The notes: a model not told the origin generated them from the sequence alone. 64,000 nt of DNA from CAYGDP01 sp964348665 (GCA_964348665.1 CAYGDP010000022.1:4698-68697), one strand, 5' to 3'. Shown: positions 34,415 to 43,997, numbered from the stretch's first letter. Numbers and translations are program-made.

Positions 34415-37400
34415 GTGAAAAACATCTTGTATTTCTTTGTTGGTTGCGCGTTTGGCGTCTCGGCGAGCGCGCAAAATGCCAATCTCCCCAAAGTCCCGCC
34501 TGAACTGCGCATCGAATTGTTCGCGCAACCACCCGAAGTCGAGGCCGTCTCCGCCGTGTGCTCCGCGCCCGATGGCTCTGTCTATGTCGGCTGTGATCCA
34601 ATGGATATGGGTTTGAATACCGACAAACCAAGCGACTATATCGTCCTCTTCCGCCGCACGGGAGCAAATCGGACGCGCACCATCTTCGCCGACAAAATCG
34701 GTCCGATCATGGGAATGGCCTGGCATCGTGGCGCGCTCTATATCGTTCATGACCCATACCTGACCGTTCTGCGAGATACCGACGGCGATGGAGTGGCCGA
34801 TCAGCGCGAAAATCTCGTCGAAAATCTCGGCCCGAAAGTCTATCCCGGTCTCAACGACCACATCGTCAGCGGATTTACGCTCGGCATGGACGGTTTCTTC
34901 TACATCAGCGTTGGCGACAAAGGCGTGCACAATGCAAAAGCCAAGGATGGCTCGACCGCTACCATTTACGGCGGCGGCATTGTCCGCGTCCGTCCCGATG
35001 GCACCGACCTCGAAGTATTTTCTACCGGCACGCGCAATCATCTGGAGGTGAATCTCGACGCGGAAGATCACGCGTTCACCTACGACAACACCGACGATGG
35101 TCATGGCTGGTGGACGCGCGTGACGCACCACATCGAAGGCGGCTTCTACGGTTATCCGTACCATTACAAAACTGACGCGACCAACGGTCTCATCCAGCCG
35201 GGTCCCCAAAAACCGCAGCCAACCGCAGCCGCACTGCCCGTGAACGAACTTTTTCTTCCTGCCATGACCGACTACGGCGGTGGCAGTCCTTGCGGTGGAT
35301 TGGTATATTTGAGCGACGGGTTGCCGGAAAATTACCGGGGCAATTCCCTCTTTAGCGAGTGGGGCAAAAGCACCGTGTTCGGGTTCGAATTCGAGCGCGA
35401 AGGCGCCACGTTCAAAGTAAAAAAACAATATCCGCTTATCGAACGGGGTAGTGCCGGAGAGGTTCGTCCCTTGATGCTTTGTGTCGGACACGACGGCTCG
35501 GTTTACATGGCCGACTGGCAGTACGGCGGCTGGAAAGCCAATCACGTTGTCGGTCGCGTCTGGCGCCTCTACTGGCCAGACGCCAAACCCGTGGCACGCC
35601 TGGACGACAAAGCCTTGTCGCAAGCCGCGCTGCCTGTGTTGGTCCAACTGCTCGCCCATCCCGATCGCGACCAGCGTCTCCGCGCCCAATGGGAAATCAT
35701 CAGCCGCTTCAGCGACAAGGCCATTAGCGCGCTCGAAAATGTTTTGCGCGATAAAAAATCTGTGGCGCTACAAAAATGGCACGCGATTTGGACTCTCGAT
35801 GGCATCGGCGGCGCTGCGCCGAAAGACAATAAGGGCGACGTTCTTCGTGCAAAAGCAGCTAACGTTGTTCGCGCCTCGCTCAAGGATTTAGATTCGTCCG
35901 TTCGAGCACAAGCCATTCGTGCCCTTGGTGTTCGCTCCGTTGTGTCCTCAGCGAACGATATTACTCCATTCTTGAAAGATACCGATGCTGAAGTTCGTCT
36001 TCAGGCCGCCACCGCACTGGGGCGCATCGCCGAAAAGTCGATAGCCTCGTCCCTGGTTGGTGCGCTGGCCGATGACGATCGTTGGGTTCGTTTCGCCGTC
36101 CGTAGCGCTCTTAAACGGACCGGCAACTGGCCAGTTATCATGCCCGTCCTGTCGAACGCGGACAACCGCATTCGCGAGCAAGCTTGGTTGACGTTTACCG
36201 GTGCCTATGACGAAAACGCTGCGAACATTTTGGCAGACATCGTTGCCAAGAATCCTGACGGCAAGGTGCGTGCGCGCGCAGTGGAGCTTCTGGCGCAGGT
36301 GGCGTATCAACAACCACTTTGGGATGGAAAATGGTGGGGTACCCAGCCGGTTTTGGGCAAGGCTCCCGCCAAGACCATCGCTTGGGTGAGCACGTTGAGA
36401 GCGTCGCGATCGCTCGCAACCGCGCTGGAAGACAGCGACGCGGCGGTTCGTCGGGCGGCTGTAACCGGGTTGTCGCAAATCCCGGCCGGCGATGTGTTGC
36501 CGAAACTGCGCGCGCGGGTTAGCATTGAAACTGATCTCGAAGTGAAGCGTGCCATCGTTGCTGCACTTGGGGATCAAAAAGACGCGGAAGCAATGCCGTT
36601 GTTGGCAGAGATTTTACGGGGCAATGACGGGCCGATGTTGACCGCAGCGCTCACCGCCGCTGAGAAAATCGGCAATGACCCCGCAAAAAAAGCGATCACC
36701 GAGTTTCTGTCCCGCGCGGATTTGTCGGCAGGAGAACTGGCGCGCGCGTGCGACGTGGCGGGGACTCTGAAAATGACTGTCGCCGCGGCGACTTTAGCGT
36801 CCCATTTGCGGCATAACGATTCCGGGGTGCGCGTGGCAGCGGCAAAAGCGCTGGGCAAGATCGCCCCGTCGAATCTGGGCGATACGCTGGTGGCGGTTTT
36901 GAGCGATACAAACGCTGATGTGAAACGTGAGGCAATCAAGGCGCTCGGCGCGATGAAAGCGAAGAACGCGATTCCCGCGTTGATGGAGCGATCCAAGGAT
37001 AACGCCGTTCGTGCCGATGTGATTCTTGCTCTCGCGCAGATGCCCGATGTGCGGGCATTGGGCGTTTATTTATCGGGTGTCGGCGACAAAAACCGCGAAG
37101 TGCGAGACGCGGCGATCAAAGCCGTGCGCGCCATCCGCAGCGAGGCGCTGCCGGAAGTGGAGCGATTGATCGCGGCGGGCGCCATTCCGGACTCGGCGAT
37201 GGCAGATTTGGAGGCGGCATTGTATTCCGGCACGATTCAACAGTGGAAAATCATTGGCGCCTTCGAGAACGGCTGGCAATCGGTGCATGATCCCGAGCGC
37301 GAGGTGTTGGCAGCCATCAAATCGGACAAAAGCCCGGATTTGACGAAGACATTTCTAGCCACCGATGGCAAACAATCGGCGTGGCGCGAACTGAAAGCGG

Positions 37401-38215
37401 AGCCGATGGACGGTCGCGTGGAGTTGAATTCGCAATTCAGTCCTAACTCGCAGGTGCTCGTGTATGCGTATGCGGAATTTGAGTCGCCCAACGATACAAA
37501 GGCGAAACTGCTCTGCGGCAGCGACGATCAGATCGCGATTTGGTTCAATGGCGAGAAAATTCACAATTTCGAAGGGAACCGTGGGTTGACAGTGGATCAG
37601 GATCAGGTGAGCGTGGCGTTGCGAAAAGGAAAGAATCGATTACTGATGAAGGTCGGCAACACGGGCGGCGGCTGGGAATTTTGTGTGCGATTACCCGGAT
37701 TGGATGGCGGCAAATATAATCCTCCGCGCGGTTCGACCAAAGATCCGTTGCAAGAATTGCTGAAAGCCGCGCGTGGAGGGAAAGGGGACGCGGCAAAAGG
37801 AGAGAAAGTTTTCTTCGAAGCGCAAGGCGCCGCTTGTTTCCAGTGTCACACCGTTCGCGGCAAAGGCACGGCCGTTGGCCCCGACCTCACCGACGTCGCT
37901 GCAAAATATCCGCGTGAGGAATTGATCGTGTCAGTGGTGGAACCGTCGAAACGAATGGCGGTGGGGTACGAACCGTCCGTCGTGCAAGCTAACGACGGCG
38001 AAATCTATTCTGGCGTCATCAAAAGTGAAACCACCGACTCGGTTCTATTGGTTGGCAGCGACCGTGTGCCGCACACCCTTCCCAAAAAGGATATTAAAAG
38101 TCGCCGCGCCTCCGATGTCTCGATCATGCCCACAGGTTTGGTCAACGGCCTCAAGCCTAACGAGTTCGCCGATCTGATTGCCTTCCTGGAAAGCCTGCGA
38201 GGCGTTGTAAAATAA
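34415..38215 (+). CDS. PVC-type propeller dehydrogenase / HEAT repeat / cytochrome c protein
   Basis: A 1266-residue secreted protein with the multi-domain layout frequent in Planctomycetes and Verrucomicrobia. GTG start at 34415; signal peptide YFFVGCAFGVSASAQ. Residues about 25-390 form a beta-propeller of the sugar/sorbosone dehydrogenase type (PVC membrane-bound dehydrogenase: RDTDGDGVADQRE, NHLEVNLDAEDHAFTYDN, HGWWTRVTHHIEGGFYGYP). Residues about 400-930 are a long series of HEAT-like repeats. A further beta domain precedes the C-terminal haem domain with C1141-F-Q-C-H1145 and the PVC-specific tail ending in FADLIAFLESLRG. Likely a periplasmic oxidase of sugars passing electrons to its own haem; substrate unknown. 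Confidence 0.93.
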   Translation: MKNILYFFVGCAFGVSASAQNANLPKVPPELRIELFAQPPEVEAVSAVCSAPDGSVYVGCDPMDMGLNTDKPSDYIVLFRRTGANRTRTIFADKIGPIMGMAWHRGALYIVHDPYLTVLRDTDGDGVADQRENLVENLGPKVYPGLNDHIVSGFTLGMDGFFYISVGDKGVHNAKAKDGSTATIYGGGIVRVRPDGTDLEVFSTGTRNHLEVNLDAEDHAFTYDNTDDGHGWWTRVTHHIEGGFYGYPYHYKTDATNGLIQPGPQKPQPTAAALPVNELFLPAMTDYGGGSPCGGLVYLSDGLPENYRGNSLFSEWGKSTVFGFEFEREGATFKVKKQYPLIERGSAGEVRPLMLCVGHDGSVYMADWQYGGWKANHVVGRVWRLYWPDAKPVARLDDKALSQAALPVLVQLLAHPDRDQRLRAQWEIISRFSDKAISALENVLRDKKSVALQKWHAIWTLDGIGGAAPKDNKGDVLRAKAANVVRASLKDLDSSVRAQAIRALGVRSVVSSANDITPFLKDTDAEVRLQAATALGRIAEKSIASSLVGALADDDRWVRFAVRSALKRTGNWPVIMPVLSNADNRIREQAWLTFTGAYDENAANILADIVAKNPDGKVRARAVELLAQVAYQQPLWDGKWWGTQPVLGKAPAKTIAWVSTLRASRSLATALEDSDAAVRRAAVTGLSQIPAGDVLPKLRARVSIETDLEVKRAIVAALGDQKDAEAMPLLAEILRGNDGPMLTAALTAAEKIGNDPAKKAITEFLSRADLSAGELARACDVAGTLKMTVAAATLASHLRHNDSGVRVAAAKALGKIAPSNLGDTLVAVLSDTNADVKREAIKALGAMKAKNAIPALMERSKDNAVRADVILALAQMPDVRALGVYLSGVGDKNREVRDAAIKAVRAIRSEALPEVERLIAAGAIPDSAMADLEAALYSGTIQQWKIIGAFENGWQSVHDPEREVLAAIKSDKSPDLTKTFLATDGKQSAWRELKAEPMDGRVELNSQFSPNSQVLVYAYAEFESPNDTKAKLLCGSDDQIAIWFNGEKIHNFEGNRGLTVDQDQVSVALRKGKNRLLMKVGNTGGGWEFCVRLPGLDGGKYNPPRGSTKDPLQELLKAARGGKGDAAKGEKVFFEAQGAACFQCHTVRGKGTAVGPDLTDVAAKYPREELIVSVVEPSKRMAVGYEPSVVQANDGEIYSGVIKSETTDSVLLVGSDRVPHTLPKKDIKSRRASDVSIMPTGLVNGLKPNEFADLIAFLESLRGVVK

Positions 38216-38224
38216 CTTCGGTCG

Positions 38225-38240
38225 CTTACCTGTTGGTAAG
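38225..38240. terminator. Small hairpin between convergent genes
   Basis: CTTACC and GGTAAG pair around TGTT in the 34-base gap between the cytochrome gene and the convergent beta-helix gene. The six-base stem lacks a T-run, so terminator activity is only possible. Confidence 0.4.
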
Positions 38241-38249
38241 AAACGGCTT

Positions 38250-39977
38250 CTAGCTGTAGAGGATCATTGCGCCGGGGTCAGCGGTGACGGAACCGTTAAC
38301 GGGAGTGTTGAGGAGACGAATGACGGATGCGCCCGTGGCGTACACGTTGCCCGTGACGGCGGAATCCTGAAGGGTAATTGTGGCGACGTTTTTGGCAACG
38401 ACCAGCGTGGTAATCGTGGTGCGTAGCAAATACATACGCGGCGGGCTGCCGGGCGGGAGGAGAAACGCGCTGTCGGCGGAGATATAGCCGCCGGATCCGT
38501 CAATTTCCGAGTCGCGAACGGTGACGAAGGAATTGTGGAGTTGGAAGAGTTCGCCAATCTTCGAGTTTTGAACGGTGACCTGTGTGTCGTCATTGGCGTA
38601 AAAATTCCACGCGGTCACGGTGCTGTTGAGAAAGTGCAAGGAGCGGTCGGTGGAGGGGAAGGTAAAGTCGGCGAGGAATCGTCCATTGCGGATGTCATCG
38701 AGAGTGACCTGTGTATTGCCGTGAAAGCCGATGCCGGCGGCGGCGAGGTTGGCGTTTTGGACGGTGGCATTGGAGTTAGGCATGCTGATGATTGCCCAAG
38801 AGACATTCTGCGAATCTTTGATGCGGACATTGAACCCCGATCCAACTTTCCAACGATCCACGTTTGTCGTTGCGGGAAAGTTGAGGGGAGAGGGATAATT
38901 GGACTCCAGTGTAAGCCAGATCAGCATGGTGTTGCTTCGGCTGATGGATAGATTGTGGCCTGTCTGGGTGATGATTTCACCAACGGTACTGACTCGGTCG
39001 AGTTGTGTGCGGCTTTCTGCCGTGGCATCCACGGTGATGCCGGGAAAGAAATCAGCCTCTTTGGCTTTCCAGCGCGATGTATCCTCCAGCGCCAGTCCGC
39101 CGACATCGTGCGTGAGGACAACGGCATCCTTCAGGCTGAGGCGCGCTCCGTCGGACAGAATGGTGCCATACTCATGGCTGAAGCGTTGCAGTTGGTTGAA
39201 GACGCCTCCTGTGATTTGTATCTGGCTATTTTGAGCGATGATGTTGCCGCGGATGGTGAACCGTGGCGCGGTCACTTTTAGCGAACCACCCTCATGAATT
39301 TCGATGTTTCCATCGCGGAAAGTGCTTTGTGTGACAGTTGTAGGTTGATCAATGATCCATGTTCCCGTTTGAACGACGCTGGCCGTGCGCTCGACGACTA
39401 CGTCGTCAATCTTCAACGTATTCGTCCCCGAGGCTCCCGAACCAGCGCCCGTGTCCAGCAATACGTAGGTATAGAAAAATCGAGCCGGTTGCGCGCCCGG
39501 TTTTTGCACGGGCGAGCCGGGATTAAGAATGAAATCCGTTGGCCGCACAATCACCGTGGTCATTTCGCCTGCGGGAAGATTGAAGGTGGCGGTAAATTCT
39601 GCGTCATCCCGGTCGGTGATCGCCATCGCCAAGGTGATCGCCGAGTCCGACCGAAGGGTGAGGCGAATCTCTTTCAGTTCCGTAAGAAGGACCGATTGGA
39701 TCAGGCCTGTCAGATTTTCGCGTTGATACTGAAGATTCATGGTTTGACCGTCCGTAGACAATGTTGCGCCCGGCGGTGTGCCGCCTTGCAGATTGGTCAG
39801 TCCCCAGCCTTTGGTTGTATCACCCGCAAACGAATCCAAATCCACGCCAGCACTGGGCATCCAGCGCTCTTCCAGCGATTCCGAGTGCAGGATGATTGCC
39901 GATGGTTGCCGCCAGCGATATATCCCCGACGGATCCTTCCTTGCCAGCATTTTCCAAAGCCTTCGCCAGACATTCAT
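38250..39977 (-). CDS. Secreted beta-helix protein with LEER-type N-terminal motif
   Basis: A 575-residue protein I cannot assign to a functional family. The basic N-terminus with HSESLEERWMPSAG matches the LE(x)R-xxP(A) motif seen also in the giant protease at 3391. A beta-sandwich-like domain (about residues 45-190: ITLAMAITDRDDAEFTATF ... TNTLKIDDVVVER) resembles carbohydrate-binding or concanavalin-type folds. From residue 200 onward short strands repeat with alternating hydrophobics and Asn/Asp turns (IEIHEGGSLKVTAPRFTIRG, ARLSLKDAVVL, NATVQNANLAAAG), a right-handed parallel beta-helix. Probably a surface polysaccharide-binding or structural protein. Confidence 0.8.
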   Translation of the reverse strand: MNVWRRLWKMLARKDPSGIYRWRQPSAIILHSESLEERWMPSAGVDLDSFAGDTTKGWGLTNLQGGTPPGATLSTDGQTMNLQYQRENLTGLIQSVLLTELKEIRLTLRSDSAITLAMAITDRDDAEFTATFNLPAGEMTTVIVRPTDFILNPGSPVQKPGAQPARFFYTYVLLDTGAGSGASGTNTLKIDDVVVERTASVVQTGTWIIDQPTTVTQSTFRDGNIEIHEGGSLKVTAPRFTIRGNIIAQNSQIQITGGVFNQLQRFSHEYGTILSDGARLSLKDAVVLTHDVGGLALEDTSRWKAKEADFFPGITVDATAESRTQLDRVSTVGEIITQTGHNLSISRSNTMLIWLTLESNYPSPLNFPATTNVDRWKVGSGFNVRIKDSQNVSWAIISMPNSNATVQNANLAAAGIGFHGNTQVTLDDIRNGRFLADFTFPSTDRSLHFLNSTVTAWNFYANDDTQVTVQNSKIGELFQLHNSFVTVRDSEIDGSGGYISADSAFLLPPGSPPRMYLLRTTITTLVVAKNVATITLQDSAVTGNVYATGASVIRLLNTPVNGSVTADPGAMILYS

Positions 39978-40105
39978 TCGATTAGCTCTCCGGTCACATT
40001 CACTATTTCAGCCGAACCAAGGCCAGTCAACAGCAATTCCGGTGCCTTGGTCCAGACGCGCGCGTCTTGACGGTGGCGGGTGAGTCGGCTACTGTGCGGC
40101 GATTC

Positions 40106-40798
40106 GTGAAGAAACTCTCCATCATCATCCCCGTATATAACGAAGAACGCGACCTGCCCGTTATTTTGCAGCGTGTTCTAGACCAGCCGATCCCTCTCGA
40201 AAAGGAGATCATCATCGTCAACGACGGCTCGACCGACGGGACCCGCGCTGTCGCGGACAAGCTGGCGAAGCCTCCGCAAATTCGTGTCGAACATCTCCCT
40301 CAAAATCGCGGCAAAGGCGCAGCGTTGCGACACGGGTTCTCGCTGGCCACGGGTGATATTGTGCTGATTCAAGACGCCGACCTCGAATATCATCCAAAGG
40401 AATATCCCGCGTTGCTCCAGCCAATTCTCGATGGAGTCGCGGATGTTGTTTATGGATCGCGGTTTTTAGGCGGCCCGCATCGCGTCGTTTATTTTTGGCA
40501 CTACGCAGGCAACCAATTTCTCGTCCTAATGACGAATATTCTCTTTAATGTGAACTTGACCGACATGGAGACTGGATACAAAGTCATGCGAGCCGAGTTT
40601 CTCAAAGAGTGCCGGCTCGATGCCGACCGGTTTGAGATCGAGCCGCAACTCACCTCACAATTGATCAAACGAAAGGCGCGCCTTTACGAAACGGCGATCA
40701 GCTACTTCGGGCGCACCTACGAGGAAGGAAAAAAAATCCGCTGGCACGACGGTCTCTCTGCCCTCTGGATGCTGTGCAAGGAGCGCATCTGCGACTAA
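40106..40798 (+). CDS. Family 2 glycosyltransferase (dolichol-phosphate mannose synthase-like)
   Basis: A 230-residue GT-A fold transferase that probably moves a sugar from a nucleotide donor to a lipid carrier or glycan. It begins KKLSIIIPVYNEERDL, has VNDGSTDGTR, the DxD-type metal site QDADLEYHP, and GSRFLGGPHRV. The acceptor-side FEIEPQLTSQLIKRKARLYE is typical of DPM1-like members. I chose GTG 40106 because similarity begins there; TTG 40067 and GTG 40094 in the same frame are possible. Its stop abuts the start of the nucleotide-sugar dehydrogenase gene, so the two are co-translated and presumably work on the same glycan. Confidence 0.9.
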   Translation: MKKLSIIIPVYNEERDLPVILQRVLDQPIPLEKEIIIVNDGSTDGTRAVADKLAKPPQIRVEHLPQNRGKGAALRHGFSLATGDIVLIQDADLEYHPKEYPALLQPILDGVADVVYGSRFLGGPHRVVYFWHYAGNQFLVLMTNILFNVNLTDMETGYKVMRAEFLKECRLDADRFEIEPQLTSQLIKRKARLYETAISYFGRTYEEGKKIRWHDGLSALWMLCKERICD

Positions 40799-42190
40799 AT
40801 GAAAAAGAAATCACGCTCCCCACGCTTTCGTCGATCTTCTCTTCTCTCTCCTTTGGGAGTCGTGGGTCTCGGTTACGTCGGGCTCCCCGTCGCTTGCGCA
40901 TTCGCCAAAAAAATGGCGCGCGTCATTGGTTTCGACATCAATCCCGGTCGCATCGAATCGCTTCGCAAGGGGCTTGATTGGACGGGCGAAGTGGCGACTC
41001 GCGATCTACAGCGGCGCAATCTCGAATTTACCACTGATCCATCGCTTCTCCGCGATTGCCGAGCGATGATCATTACGGTGCCGACGCCCGTGGATGAACG
41101 CAACGAGCCTGATCTCACGCCGGTCCGCCGCGCCGCAGAGATCGTTGGCAAGAATCTTTCCCGGGGCGCGCTGGTCATTTTGGAGAGCACTGTCTATCCG
41201 GGCGTGACCGAAGATATTCTGCTGCCGATTCTCGAGCGTGAGTCGGGGATGAAGCTCGACGATTTTTTCATTGGCTATTCTCCCGAACGCATTAATCCCG
41301 GTGATAAACAACATACCCTAGATAAAATCACCAAAGTCGTCAGCGGCAACAACGCAAAAGCCTTGGAACGAGTCACTAAACTTTATTCCTTGGTTGCCCC
41401 CGCCGTACATCGAGCGCCCAACATCAAGACCGCCGAAGCCGCCAAAGTGATCGAAAACATCCAGCGCGATCTCAACATTGCGCTGATGAACGAACTCTCA
41501 CTGATTTTCCAGTGTCTCGGCCTGAACACGCACGAAGTTCTCACAGCTGCCGCGACAAAATGGAACTTTCAGCGATTTCATCCGGGATTGGTTGGTGGCC
41601 ATTGTATCGGTGTTGATCCGTATTATTTGACTCACCGGGCCAAAGAACTCGGCTACCATCCTGCCGTCATTCTCGCAGGGCGCGCGATCAACGACGCCAT
41701 GGCGCGTCACGTAGCCGAAATGCTGGTAACTGCCCTAAAAAATGCGGGCAAAGATTTGAAATCGTGCCGCGTCCTTCTGCTCGGCCTGACTTTCAAGGAA
41801 AACGTTCCCGACATCCGCAATTCCAAAATCGCCGACACAATCAAAACGTTGCGTGACCGCGGCGTAACGGTGCTCGGATGCGACCCGTTTCTATCGCCGG
41901 AGACAATTCAAAGGAATTTCGGCATCGCAGCTGTCTCTCTTGAGCAAATCCGAAATCCGAAGCGCGAAACCCGAAACAAATTTAAAACTCCAACGCTCCA
42001 ACACACCAACACTCGATCTCTCCTCTCTTTCGACGCCGTCGCATTGGTCAACGCCCATCGCGCCTTCTCACGTCTTACCCTCGCGCAGTTGAGGCGTGTG
42101 ATGAATCGAACTCCCATCTTGCTCGACCTCAAGAATTTCTTTGGCGTAACGCGTGCTGCGTCTTGTGGGTTCATTTATCAAAGCCTGTAG
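40799..42190 (+). CDS. Nucleotide-sugar dehydrogenase (UDP-sugar 6-dehydrogenase, WecC/TviB-like)
   Basis: NAD-dependent four-electron dehydrogenase that turns a UDP-sugar into a UDP-uronic acid. The Rossmann motif is VVGLGYVGLPVACAFA, the substrate site FIGYSPERINPGD, and the catalytic Cys is in GGHCIGVDPYYL. LGLTFKENVPDIRNSK starts the C-terminal domain; this pattern is closest to the WecC/TviB group. Between residues about 383 and 409 there is an in-frame, basic insertion (IRNPKRETRNKFKTPTLQ, then HTNTRSLL) whose DNA is a copy of the dispersed repeat of this genome. The insertion lies in a surface region, so the enzyme may still work. Directly follows the glycosyltransferase. Confidence 0.92.
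   Translation: MKKKSRSPRFRRSSLLSPLGVVGLGYVGLPVACAFAKKMARVIGFDINPGRIESLRKGLDWTGEVATRDLQRRNLEFTTDPSLLRDCRAMIITVPTPVDERNEPDLTPVRRAAEIVGKNLSRGALVILESTVYPGVTEDILLPILERESGMKLDDFFIGYSPERINPGDKQHTLDKITKVVSGNNAKALERVTKLYSLVAPAVHRAPNIKTAEAAKVIENIQRDLNIALMNELSLIFQCLGLNTHEVLTAAATKWNFQRFHPGLVGGHCIGVDPYYLTHRAKELGYHPAVILAGRAINDAMARHVAEMLVTALKNAGKDLKSCRVLLLGLTFKENVPDIRNSKIADTIKTLRDRGVTVLGCDPFLSPETIQRNFGIAAVSLEQIRNPKRETRNKFKTPTLQHTNTRSLLSFDAVALVNAHRAFSRLTLAQLRRVMNRTPILLDLKNFFGVTRAASCGFIYQSL
41945..42027 (+). repeat. Dispersed repeat copy B, inside the dehydrogenase gene
   Basis: AAATCCGAAATCCGAAGCGCG, split here as AAATCCGAAATCCG and AAGCGCGAAACCCG, then AAACAAATTTAAA and the CA-rich CTCCAACGCTCCAACACACC. 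The first part resembles the copy at 2430, the second part the tracts at 58672-58701 and 59043-59090. It stays in frame and adds about 27 residues. Confidence 0.65.
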
Positions 42191-42209
42191 CCACTAGATC
42201 GTATCGCGG

Positions 42210-42776
42210 CTACAACGAAATTTTCCGGATTTGCCGCAAGGCTTCATAGAGGACGATGGCGACCGCGTTGGAAAGATTGAGACTGCGGGCTTTTTCGTTC
42301 CACATCGGAATCCGGATAGTTGTCGCTTCGTGCGCGCGCAATAGTCCTTCCGGTAATCCGACCGATTCACGGCCAAAGACGAGGCAATCGTTTTCGCCGT
42401 AACGAGGCTCTGTATAGAGAAGTTGACCATGGGCGGTAGCGAGGTAGAGTTCTGGACTCGAGTACGCCGATTGATCGGCGCTTTGGGTCGTCCCGACTAT
42501 TCGGGACGGGGAAGGGCGTTGTTGTAATGCGCCGCGATGAATCGGCACGCGGGAAAGCGGTGGAAAGCCAGCGCACTTCAATAACTCCTCCCACGACTTA
42601 TGCACCTTCCACTCGACCTGCTGCCAGTAATCCATTCCCGCGCGTTTCAGGGTACGGTCGTCGAGACGAAAACCAAGCGGCTCGACTAGGTGCAGGGTGG
42701 AGTTGGTTGCGGCGCAGAGTCGGGCGATGTTGCCGGTGTTGGCGGCGATCTCGGGGGCGACCAGAACGACGTGCAT
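42210..42776 (-). CDS. trmL: tRNA (cytidine(34)-2'-O)-methyltransferase
   Basis: SPOUT-class methyltransferase that modifies the wobble base of leucine tRNAs using S-adenosylmethionine. Family blocks are present from end to end: APEIAANTGNIARLCA, LHLVEPLGFRLDDRTLKRAGMDYW, FGRESVGLPEGLL and RIPMWNEKARSLNLSNAVAIVLYEA, the last two forming the trefoil-knot SAM site. The protein is 188 residues, about 30 longer than usual. The excess is an insertion at about residues 76-109 (IHRGALQQRPSPSRIVGTTQ ...), encoded by DNA with two perfect hairpins, i.e. a REP-like element in frame. The insertion is away from the knot. Confidence 0.92.
   Translation of the reverse strand: MHVVLVAPEIAANTGNIARLCAATNSTLHLVEPLGFRLDDRTLKRAGMDYWQQVEWKVHKSWEELLKCAGFPPLSRVPIHRGALQQRPSPSRIVGTTQSADQSAYSSPELYLATAHGQLLYTEPRYGENDCLVFGRESVGLPEGLLRAHEATTIRIPMWNEKARSLNLSNAVAIVLYEALRQIRKISL
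42450..42551. repeat. REP-like palindromic element inside trmL
   Basis: Two perfect inverted repeats lie close together: CGCCGAT/ATCGGCG around TG at 42465-42480, and CGTCCCGA/TCGGGACG around CTAT at 42489-42508. The stretch exactly covers the extra residues of TrmL compared with the family. Confidence 0.7.
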
Positions 42777-42881
42777 TGGGGGAGGATGTAAACATTGACA
42801 TTGGAATATTCAACACAGAAATCAGGTGCAGTTCAATTCCCGCTCGTTTTGTAGGACGATTATAGTATAGTTCGGAACGTC

Positions 42882-43997
42882 GTGAAACTGATATGTCCAA
42901 TCCTAATTCTCCTTGTTCTGGCGAAGACCAATGCCGATGAAATTCACGATGCAGCTGCGCGGGGCGATTGGAAGAAGGTAAAGTCATTGATGGCGGCAAA
43001 ACCAGAGTTGGTCAACGCGCGGGATTCGGGAGGGCGAACTCCTTTGTTGCGTGCCGCCAGCAGCGGATCGAAACTGGTGGTGGAGCTTTTATTGGCTTCG
43101 AAAGCGGACGCAAATGCGAAGGATAAACAAGGTGAAACCGCGTTGCATCGCGCAACGTTGGCGGGGCAATTGGAGAATGTTAAGTTGTTGTTGGCGGCAA
43201 AAGGCGATGTCAACGCTGTGGATCAGGATTCGCGAACGGCCCTTCATTTGGCTGTCGCATGGGACCAGCAAAAAATCGCGGAACTGCTATTGGGCGCGAA
43301 AGCGAATCCAAACGCACAGGAGAAATCGGAAGGGCTGACGCCGTTGCATTTTGCGATCAAAAACCGCCGGGTGTGGGCCGTGGGATTGTTGTTGGCAAAT
43401 CGTGCTGACGTCAATCGAAAGACGAACGACGGGATTTCGCCTTTGCTGGAAGCTACCGCGAGGGATGATTCAGCGATCCTAAAATTAATCTGGACTGCGA
43501 AGCCGGCGGTGGACGTCCATCACTATGCAGCGCTGGGGGACTTGGCGAAAGTCAAAGAATTGCTTGCGGCAAAAGGGGGTTTGCTGGATTCGAAGGATGC
43601 CGGCGACCGCACGCCATTAATTTGGTCGGCCTGGCGAGGGCGTCGAACGGTTGTTGAGCATCTGATTGCTCAAAAATCGGACTTGAATGCTCGAGATCTT
43701 GGGGGGAGAACGGCATTGCATCATGCCGTTGTTTCTGCTCATGATGATATCGTCAAGGTGCTGGTTGCCAGTGGTGCGGATATGGATCTTCGAGACAAGG
43801 CGGGGATGACCGCATTGCATCATGCCGCTCGCTGGGGACGATTGGAGGATGCGAAATTGCTGGTGGAAAAAGGAGCAGACATTTTCATCAAGGATCACTC
43901 CGGTAAAACTCCTCTGGATGCCGCCATCGAGCGCGAGATGCTTCACCTCGCCCGGTTTTTGCAGGAGCAGATGAACAAACAGAAATCCGGGCGCTGA
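42882..43997 (+). CDS. Secreted ankyrin-repeat protein
   Basis: A 371-residue protein with a short signal peptide (ICPILILLVLAKTNA) and about ten ankyrin repeats filling the rest: the first at EIHDAAARGDWKKVKSLM, then GGRTPLLRAASSGSKLVVELLL, GETALHRATLAGQLENVKLLL, SRTALHLAVAWDQQKIAELLL and so on (each given in part). GTG start at 42882. Repeats are regular and intact, which indicates a functional protein-binding surface. Export suggests a periplasmic binding partner. No partner gene is obvious next to it. Confidence 0.9.
   Translation: MKLICPILILLVLAKTNADEIHDAAARGDWKKVKSLMAAKPELVNARDSGGRTPLLRAASSGSKLVVELLLASKADANAKDKQGETALHRATLAGQLENVKLLLAAKGDVNAVDQDSRTALHLAVAWDQQKIAELLLGAKANPNAQEKSEGLTPLHFAIKNRRVWAVGLLLANRADVNRKTNDGISPLLEATARDDSAILKLIWTAKPAVDVHHYAALGDLAKVKELLAAKGGLLDSKDAGDRTPLIWSAWRGRRTVVEHLIAQKSDLNARDLGGRTALHHAVVSAHDDIVKVLVASGADMDLRDKAGMTALHHAARWGRLEDAKLLVEKGADIFIKDHSGKTPLDAAIEREMLHLARFLQEQMNKQKSGR

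Noticed and set aside
34406..35689. 427-codon open frame on the minus strand
   Set aside because: It lies antisense to the propeller part of the PVC-type cytochrome, whose family motifs are clear; the translation has no recognisable domain.
39294..40070. 258-codon plus-strand frame before the glycosyltransferase
   Set aside because: Antisense to the start of the beta-helix protein, which has a plausible exported N-terminus.
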